A stretch of DNA of 6,306 bases from an uncultured Ruminococcus sp. (GTDB lineage: Bacteria > Bacillota > Clostridia > Lachnospirales > Lachnospiraceae). The position numbers were made by a program, and so were the translations under genes. Position 1 is the stretch's first letter, and each line of letters starts with the position of its first letter. The DNA lies in assembly GCA_900553885.1 (NCBI GenBank), contig USFD01000132.1:1-6306 (forward strand), written 5' to 3'. Positions 1 through 3,950 of this stretch are shown piece by piece. The notes below the pieces were generated by a model. It did not search any database. It saw nothing but the letters and a program-made list of their open reading frames with translations, and had not been told where the DNA came from.

Positions 1-2
1 CC

Positions 3-36
3 AGATAAACAGTTTTATTATTTCAACTGTCTACCT
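3..36 (-). terminator. Candidate transcription terminator hairpin downstream of the NlpC/P60 gene
   Basis: Read on the minus strand, an arm AGGTAGACAGTT (36 to 25) pairs with AACTGTTTATCT (14 to 3) around a 10-nt A/T-rich loop. This gives a 12-bp stem with two G-U wobbles. On the plus strand those two wobbles become C-A mismatches, so the fold favours a leftward transcript, which fits a terminator about 55 nt past the hydrolase stop codon. The stem is A/T-rich, and any U-tract would lie beyond the window edge, so its strength cannot be judged. Confidence 0.4.
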
Positions 37-91
37 AAAGGGGAGCATATCACTGATTTACCGCGGCTTTTTTTGCTTATGGAAGAAATGT

Positions 92-1633
92 CTAAAAATA
101 TCTTCTTACACCTGTCAGAGTGTTTTTGCTGTCCCAGGTTTCATAATAGTCAACATCCTGTATCAGCGTATTGTATTTGCTGTTTAATGCATGCATTAAC
201 TGGTTATTTCCCAGATATAACGCAACATGGTTTACTACTCCGCCAGAACTGTAGACGAGAATGTCTCCTGGTTTCCACTGGGAGCGGTTATGTACGTTTA
301 CCGATTTACCGGATACCGCCTGCTGCTCTGCCAGGCGGGGGATTGAGACGCCCATGGATTTCAGCGCCCACTGGGTAAATCCGCTGCAGTCCCAGCCGGC
401 CGGCGTGGTTCCGCCCCAGGAATATCTTGTACCGTTGTATTTCCTGATAAAATCAATATAATCGGGAACTTTCCCTTCAACGACTTTGTACTTCAGGCCA
501 TTCCATGTGATTGTACCGGTGTAATCAAAATCCACCTTGCCGTCTACAATATACCAGGCCCCGTTGGTATTCATCGCGATGCCGGTATAGCCGAAGTTTA
601 CTTTGCCGTTCTCGATCCTCCACCAGCCGTTTTTGTTTTTTGCCACGCCTGTATAACTGAAGTCGACTTTGCCGCCTCTGATATACCACCAGCCTTTTGC
701 ATTCTTTTCTACGCTGTTGCAATCGAAATTGACTTTGCCGTCTTCAATTCTCCACCAGCCGTTCTTATTTTTGGCAACGGTGTTATTAAAGGTTACCTTG
801 CCGTCAACCACATGCCACCAGGCTTTTTCGCCATTGACGGTGCCTTTTATTACATCTGTGAGTCCGAACTGAACCTTGCCGTCTTTACAGTACCACCATC
901 CATTTTTATTTTCCGCAAAGCCGGTGTAATCAAAATCAACCTGCCCGTTTGCATCAATATACCACCAGCCGTTTTTGTTTTTTGCAACCGTGCTGCCTGT
1001 TACCTTCCCCTTTACCAGGTTATACCAGATACCGCCGATCTTTTTTACATCCGTGATATTCTGTACCACACCATTCTTATAGTAATAGGTGTCCGTTGTT
1101 GTTCCGGATGGATCCGGGTACAATCCGTTTAACAGATTTTCAACCCTTACAGTCAGCTTTGCACAGGCTCCCTGGCCGTCTTTTGCAGATACGGTTATGA
1201 CAGCGGTTCCTTTCCTGTGGGCAGTTAAACAGCCTGTTTCACTGTCCGCTGAAACGATTTCGGGATGATCCGACTCCCAGATCAGTTCCTGTTCCGCTGC
1301 ATCTTCGTTTACAGACAGGTTCAGTTTATATGGCGTATTTAATGTGGAAATGGAAAGTGTATTCTGGGAAAGTGTGATTTTCTTAACCGGAATCAGCGGA
1401 GGAATGTCTGCTTCCTCTTCTTTTCCGCAGATTGTGCAGATGCGGATTTCTCTGCCGGCATGATCATACGAAGGTTCTGTGATGATTTTATCCTGTACCC
1501 ATTCGTGTCCGTCTGCCTGATCCGCTGCGCTGTCTGTCTGTTCTTCCGGTTCTTCTGCCCGCACCGCAGCAGAGGGCAGACTAAGGCCCAGAAACAATGC
1601 CGCCGATAAGGCGTAGATTTTCTTTACTCTCAT
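92..1633 (-). CDS. Secreted NlpC/P60 peptidoglycan hydrolase with Big_2 domain and aromatic GWW repeats
   Basis: A 513-residue exported protein, probably a peptidoglycan endopeptidase acting at the cell wall. Residues 1-26 form a signal peptide: MRVKK basic start, hydrophobic core, and an AVRA/EE cleavage site. Residues about 43-81 carry HEW and CTICG (Cys66, Cys69), a zinc-ribbon-like segment seen in clostridial surface proteins. Residues about 83-164 look like a Big_2 Ig-like domain. Residues about 184-389 hold tandem repeats of about 22 residues (NKNGWWxIxxGKVxF) with Trp pairs near 223, 246, 272, 293, 315, 337 and a single-Trp unit near 359; they are probably cell-wall binding. Residues about 390-513 are an NlpC/P60 domain with nucleophile Cys416 in DCSGF, His469 in NHVALYLG and third polar residue His481. 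The frame is open for 34 more codons upstream (to 1735), but the ATG at 1633 is preferred because the signal peptide starts there and an SD site precedes it. Family assignment is firm; the exact bond cleaved and the wall ligand are inferred. Confidence 0.95.
   Translation of the reverse strand: MRVKKIYALSAALFLGLSLPSAAVRAEEPEEQTDSAADQADGHEWVQDKIITEPSYDHAGREIRICTICGKEEEADIPPLIPVKKITLSQNTLSISTLNTPYKLNLSVNEDAAEQELIWESDHPEIVSADSETGCLTAHRKGTAVITVSAKDGQGACAKLTVRVENLLNGLYPDPSGTTTDTYYYKNGVVQNITDVKKIGGIWYNLVKGKVTGSTVAKNKNGWWYIDANGQVDFDYTGFAENKNGWWYCKDGKVQFGLTDVIKGTVNGEKAWWHVVDGKVTFNNTVAKNKNGWWRIEDGKVNFDCNSVEKNAKGWWYIRGGKVDFSYTGVAKNKNGWWRIENGKVNFGYTGIAMNTNGAWYIVDGKVDFDYTGTITWNGLKYKVVEGKVPDYIDFIRKYNGTRYSWGGTTPAGWDCSGFTQWALKSMGVSIPRLAEQQAVSGKSVNVHNRSQWKPGDILVYSSGGVVNHVALYLGNNQLMHALNSKYNTLIQDVDYYETWDSKNTLTGVRRYF
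467..1084 (-). repeat. Tandem ~66-bp repeats encoding GWW cell-wall-binding-like units
   Basis: In-gene tandem repeats with a mostly 66-bp period (22 residues); observed spacings between aligned Trp positions are 23, 26, 21, 22, 22 and 22 residues. Seven clear units span about 506-979, and degenerate units sit at either end (IWYNL before, LKYKV after). On the plus strand the recurring core is CACCAGCCGTT followed by a T-rich stretch (for example near 626, 757 and 965). The third unit (NGEKAWWHVV) is the most diverged. Similarity at nucleotide level means unit number could change by recombination. Confidence 0.85.
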
Positions 1634-1644
1634 GATTGCTATTA

Positions 1645-1651
1645 CCCCTTT
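1645..1651 (-). promoter_or_regulatory. Ribosome binding site that fixes the hydrolase start
   Basis: Minus-strand AAAGGGG lies 11 nt before the ATG at 1633. It is a reasonable though not perfect Shine-Dalgarno match. Together with the signal peptide beginning at that ATG, it argues against the in-frame ATG at 1735, whose extra 34 residues (rich in Tyr, Arg and His) look like translated leader. Confidence 0.7.
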
Positions 1652-1725
1652 ACTATAAAAGCATAACCGCCTCTGATAATAGGACTGATAAAACAAATGC
1701 AGAGCAGGGCGTTTATACCGTGACA

Positions 1726-1754
1726 AGTATAACATATATTGTCAGAAAGGCAAA
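1726..1754 (-). promoter_or_regulatory. Candidate extended -10 promoter for the NlpC/P60 gene
   Basis: On the minus strand the extended -10 element TGTTATACT (1734 to 1726; TATACT matches 5 of 6 of TATAAT, preceded by TGn) sits 17 nt after a poor -35, TTTGCC (1754 to 1749). Transcription would start near 1719, giving a leader of about 85 nt. The weak -35 with an extended -10 fits a promoter that depends on an activator. This rests on motif reading only. Confidence 0.5.
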
Positions 1755-1768
1755 AGAAATTTTGGGTT

Positions 1769-1786
1769 TTGTGTCAAATGGCACAA
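1769..1786. promoter_or_regulatory. Palindromic operator-like site with CRP/FNR-type spacing
   Basis: The sequence TTGTGTCAAATGGCACAA is an 18-bp imperfect palindrome: seven-base arms, with 6 of 7 positions matching, around a 4-nt centre. The core TGTG-N8-CACA has the half-site spacing of CRP/FNR-family operators. Its centre lies about 58 bp upstream of the predicted hydrolase start site, close to a class I activator position. Which regulator binds, and whether any does, is unknown. Confidence 0.35.
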
Positions 1787-1885
1787 TTTTACAGAATACA
1801 GAGTATACGAAAACAAAAAAGCAGGATAATAGTTACTGACTGCCGGAGGCTGCAGGCGGGAATGTGAAAAGCAAAGGGCGGATTA

Positions 1886-1914
1886 TTGTAACATAACGAG
1901 AAAAGATGTATAAT
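1886..1914 (+). promoter_or_regulatory. Sigma-A type promoter of the M18 aminopeptidase gene
   Basis: TTGTAA (1886-1891, 4 of 6 match to TTGACA), a 17-nt spacer, then a perfect TATAAT (1909-1914). The predicted start is near 1921, leaving a leader of about 36 nt that carries the ribosome binding site AAAGGTGA (1942-1949), 7 nt before the ATG. Confidence 0.75.
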
Positions 1915-1956
1915 TGAAGGCGGCCGGTAAAGGCCGGAAAGAAAGGTGACTTTTAT

Positions 1957-3393
1957 ATGGAAAGAAAAAATATATGGAGCACATATACTCCGGAACAGAT
2001 AACAGAACTTGATCATATTAGTGAAAAATACAAATCCTGTTTAAATGAGGGAAAGACAGAGCGGGAATGTGTTGAACTCAGTATCCGTATGGCGCAGGAG
2101 GCGGGATACCGGGATCTGAAAGAGATAATGGCAAAGGGAGAGACGCTGAAAACGGGAGACAAAGTTTATGCCGTCTGCATGTCCAAGATGCTGGCTCTTT
2201 TCCGGATCGGCGAAGAACCGGTTTCTGCCGGAATGAATATTCTCGGCGCACACATCGATTCACCGCGGATTGACGTGAAGCAGAATCCGCTCTATGAAAA
2301 CGAAGGCCTGGCTTATCTTGACACCCATTATTACGGCGGTATCAAGAAATATCAGTGGGTGGCTCAGCCGCTTGCTCTTCATGGTGTCGTTGTCAGAAAA
2401 GACGGCACTGTTACAAAAGTAAGCATTGGAGAAGAAGAGGGGGATCCGGTATTTGTAATTACAGATCTCCTCGTTCATCTGGCGCAGGAACAGATGGAGA
2501 AAAAGGCTTCTAAAGTAATCGAAGGAGAAAAACTGGATCTTCTGATCGGAAACCGGCCGGCAGAGAGCGTGCTTCAGGAACTTCAGGGAGCAGATGCAGA
2601 TCGGACGGATGAAAAGGAGAGCGCCGCAGAAAAGGGCGGTCAGATTAAAGCAAATGTGCTGCGGCTTCTGAAGGAAAAATACGATATGGATGAGGACGAC
2701 TTTACCTCTGCCGAACTGGAGATTGTGCCTGCAGGCAAAGCCAGAGACTGCGGTCTGGACAGAAGTATGATCCTCTCTTACGGGCAGGACGACAGAGTGT
2801 GTGCATTTACCTCGCTTTTTGCTATGCTGGATGTGACAGATGCCAGGAAAACAGGCTGTTGTCTGCTGGTGGATAAAGAAGAGATCGGCAGTGTGGGCGC
2901 TACCGGAATGCACTCCAGATTCTTTGAAAATACAGTTGCGGAACTGATTGCTCTGACAGAAGGAGAATCAGAGCTTAAAGTCCGCCGGGCGCTGACAAAT
3001 TCCAGAATGCTTTCTTCTGATGTAAGCGCAGCTTATGATCCTATGTATGCAGAAGCATTTGAAAAACGCAGCGCCGCATTTTTCGCAAATGGCATTACAT
3101 TTAATAAATTTACGGGAAGCCGGGGCAAATCCGGCTCCAATGACGCCAATGCAGAGTATATCGCGGCTCTTCGCAAGGTAATGGATGATGCGGACGTGGC
3201 CTACCAGTTTGCGGAACTGGGCCGTGTGGATCTGGGCGGCGGCGGAACCATCGCCTACATTATGGCAAATTACGGAATGGAAGTCATTGACAGCGGCGTG
3301 GCAGTGCTGAACATGCACGCTCCTTATGAAGTGTCCAGTAAGGCGGATGTGTACGAGGCAGTGAAGGGATACCGGGCATTTCTCAGGATGTAA
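1957..3393 (+). CDS. apeA: M18 family zinc aminopeptidase (aminopeptidase 1)
   Basis: A complete 478-residue M18 metallo-aminopeptidase, predicted to remove N-terminal residues from peptides in the cytoplasm; no signal peptide or membrane segment is visible. Family residues are in order: His99 in GAHIDSPR, the Asp278-Asp279 pair in YGQDDR, the Glu308-Glu309 pair in DKEEIGS (general base and metal ligand), Asp355 in SSDVSAAYDP, and His454 in NMHAPYE. These correspond to the di-zinc site and catalytic glutamate of the M18 fold. GSRGKSGSNDAN (387-398) and DLGGGGT (425-431) are further conserved blocks. Residues about 211-230 form a charged, low-complexity linker before the second half. Length and the GKARDCGLDRS block fit the longer ApeA-type group of clostridial M18 enzymes; the symbol follows that likeness. 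The start is set by AAAGGTGA 7 nt upstream and a good promoter. It appears monocistronic, with stem-loops after the stop codon. Substrate preference (acidic or neutral residues) cannot be read from sequence. Confidence 0.96.
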   Translation: MERKNIWSTYTPEQITELDHISEKYKSCLNEGKTERECVELSIRMAQEAGYRDLKEIMAKGETLKTGDKVYAVCMSKMLALFRIGEEPVSAGMNILGAHIDSPRIDVKQNPLYENEGLAYLDTHYYGGIKKYQWVAQPLALHGVVVRKDGTVTKVSIGEEEGDPVFVITDLLVHLAQEQMEKKASKVIEGEKLDLLIGNRPAESVLQELQGADADRTDEKESAAEKGGQIKANVLRLLKEKYDMDEDDFTSAELEIVPAGKARDCGLDRSMILSYGQDDRVCAFTSLFAMLDVTDARKTGCCLLVDKEEIGSVGATGMHSRFFENTVAELIALTEGESELKVRRALTNSRMLSSDVSAAYDPMYAEAFEKRSAAFFANGITFNKFTGSRGKSGSNDANAEYIAALRKVMDDADVAYQFAELGRVDLGGGGTIAYIMANYGMEVIDSGVAVLNMHAPYEVSSKADVYEAVKGYRAFLRM

Positions 3394-3422
3394 ATCTGTA
3401 AGTTGTCCCGGACCGATGGAAT

Positions 3423-3440
3423 CCTTTGCTTCAGCAGAGG
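3423..3440 (+). other. Small stem-loop in the aminopeptidase 3' region
   Basis: CCTTTGC (3423-3429) pairs with GCAGAGG (3434-3440) around the tetraloop TTCA. This is seven pairs including one G-U wobble that forms only in plus-strand RNA. It lies 11 nt before the strong palindrome, so the aminopeptidase transcript would end in two stacked hairpins. Confidence 0.4.
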
Positions 3441-3451
3441 GGCGGATATAG

Positions 3452-3486
3452 AGAAGGGGCCTCCCGGATTCCGGGAGGCCCCTTCT
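3452..3486 (+). terminator. Strong GC-rich palindrome, probable terminator of the aminopeptidase gene
   Basis: AGAAGGGGCCTCCCGG (3452-3467) and CCGGGAGGCCCCTTCT (3471-3486) form a perfect 16-bp stem with a 3-nt ATT loop, 58 nt after the aminopeptidase stop codon. Position and stability fit an intrinsic terminator, but neither side carries a run of T (CTAGCTGCTTG follows). Termination would therefore be atypical, or the element may instead protect the 3' end of the message. Confidence 0.6.
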
Positions 3487-3513
3487 AGCTGCTTGTAAAG
3501 CGTTGGATTATGA

Positions 3514-3792
3514 TCTGTCTGTGAAAAGAATAAAACTCTGGCGGATGCATTTCATTACAGCGAGTCTTTTCTGAGCAGGCTGATCCACAGGCAGTCAGGG
3601 AAGACATTTTCCAGAAATGTACAGGAATGTAAAATGACGCGCGGAAAAGAACTGCTGGAATCCACCAATATTCCGATCCGTCAGATCTGCGGGATTATCG
3701 GATACGGGTCCCCGGAGCATTTCAGCCGGGTTTTTAAAAAGGAGTATCATGTGTCTCCGTCGGATTACCGCAAAAGTATAGATATTTCGTAG
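3514..3792 (+). pseudogene. 5'-truncated AraC-family transcriptional regulator remnant (DNA-binding domain only)
   Basis: An open frame of 92 codons begins right after an in-frame TGA (3511-3513) and ends at TAG (3790-3792). It encodes an almost complete AraC-type HTH domain. The first helix-turn-helix region reads TLADAFHYSESFLSRLI (residues 8-24) and is followed by GKTF. The second region contains ELLESTNIPIRQI, then IIGYGSPEHFSRVFKK (residues 61-76), ending in the family hallmark VSPSDYRK (80-87). The sensor domain that normally precedes it is absent, and no in-frame start with a ribosome binding site precedes the domain. The only in-frame ATG (3634) would cut off the first helix-turn-helix. 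An adjacent frame (about 3494-3535) joins this one at the A-run 3532-3535, so a frameshift is possible. I read it as a decayed regulator. No role in ppdK control can be inferred. Confidence 0.8.
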
Positions 3793-3864
3793 GAAATCAG
3801 GAAAAGTTTTGAGGAGCCGCGGGATAAAAGGCATAAAGATTGCGTATCTTTCCCTACATAACGC

Positions 3865-3893
3865 TTGACGCAAGGACACAAAACCATTAAAAT
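3865..3893 (+). promoter_or_regulatory. Sigma-A type promoter of ppdK
   Basis: TTGACG (3865-3870, 5 of 6 match to TTGACA), a 17-nt spacer, then TAAAAT (3888-3893, 5 of 6 match to TATAAT). The start would be near 3900, with a leader of about 50 nt. The -35 lies inside a small inverted repeat CTTG-ACG-CAAG (3864-3874). Near-consensus elements and ideal spacing agree with the strong codon bias of the gene that follows. Confidence 0.78.
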
Positions 3894-3908
3894 ATTATAT
3901 GCGAATTA

Positions 3909-3926
3909 TTGCATAAATATTTGCAA
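3909..3926. promoter_or_regulatory. Inverted repeat in the ppdK leader
   Basis: TTGCA (3909-3913) and TGCAA (3922-3926) flank eight A/T bases, forming an operator-sized 18-bp palindrome. It lies about 10-25 nt downstream of the predicted start of transcription and ends 8 nt before AGGAGG. A repressor site or a weak RNA hairpin are both possible. The A/T-rich background makes chance occurrence a real alternative. Confidence 0.3.
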
Positions 3927-3934
3927 ATTTTTTT

Positions 3935-3940
3935 AGGAGG
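3935..3940 (+). promoter_or_regulatory. Strong Shine-Dalgarno site of ppdK
   Basis: A perfect AGGAGG, preceded by seven T residues, lies 10 nt before the ATG at 3951. It fixes the start, and the protein beginning MATKWVYMF matches the usual N-terminus of bacterial pyruvate phosphate dikinase. Confidence 0.85.
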
Positions 3941-3950
3941 TCATTGGAAC

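Larger units (their letters stand above)
1634..1956. other. Divergent intergenic region
   Basis: These 323 bases separate the leftward hydrolase and the rightward aminopeptidase. They hold both promoters, the palindrome at 1769-1786 and the two leaders. The aminopeptidase leader contains a small hairpin, CGGCC/GGCCG (1921-1925 and 1932-1936, loop GGTAAA), just upstream of its ribosome binding site. I see no small gene with a credible start and ribosome binding site. Confidence 0.7.
3394..3950. other. Intergenic region between the aminopeptidase and ppdK
   Basis: These 557 bases contain no intact gene. In order they hold the two 3' stem-loops (3423-3486), the AraC-domain remnant (3514-3792), and the ppdK promoter and leader (3865-3950). 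The stretch 3793-3864 shows nothing recognisable apart from half of an inverted repeat (TTGCGT at 3840-3845, matching ACGCAA at 3868-3873). Confidence 0.7.

Noticed and set aside
61..74. CCGCGG followed by a T-run as a plus-strand terminator
   Set aside because: The GC part has no matching upstream arm to form a stem with a loop, and no rightward gene ends nearby.
73..378. Plus-strand 101-codon open frame opposite the NlpC/P60 domain (and others at 669-1132)
   Set aside because: They lie opposite conserved catalytic and repeat coding sequence, lack ribosome binding sites and resemble nothing known. The Pro/Phe-rich repeats are the reverse reading of the GWW units.
467..1084. CRISPR-like array
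   Set aside because: The regular ~66-bp period is an in-frame protein repeat (GWW units) with coding constraint throughout and no unique spacers.
1634..1735. Upstream in-frame extension of the hydrolase to an ATG at 1735 (34 extra residues)
   Set aside because: The extension would bury the signal peptide, has no ribosome binding site, and overlaps the predicted promoter and leader. The ATG at 1633 has AAAGGGG upstream and begins the signal peptide directly.
2260..2913. 217-codon minus-strand open frame inside the aminopeptidase gene
   Set aside because: It is antisense to conserved M18 motifs. The translation shows no recognisable domain and has low-quality composition (rich in His, Cys and Phe), as expected of a shadow frame.
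3634..3792. 52-codon ORF from the in-frame ATG as a genuine small AraC-like protein
   Set aside because: It would remove the first helix-turn-helix, which is clearly encoded just upstream in the same frame. AGGA at 3623-3626 is a weak, probably chance, ribosome binding site.
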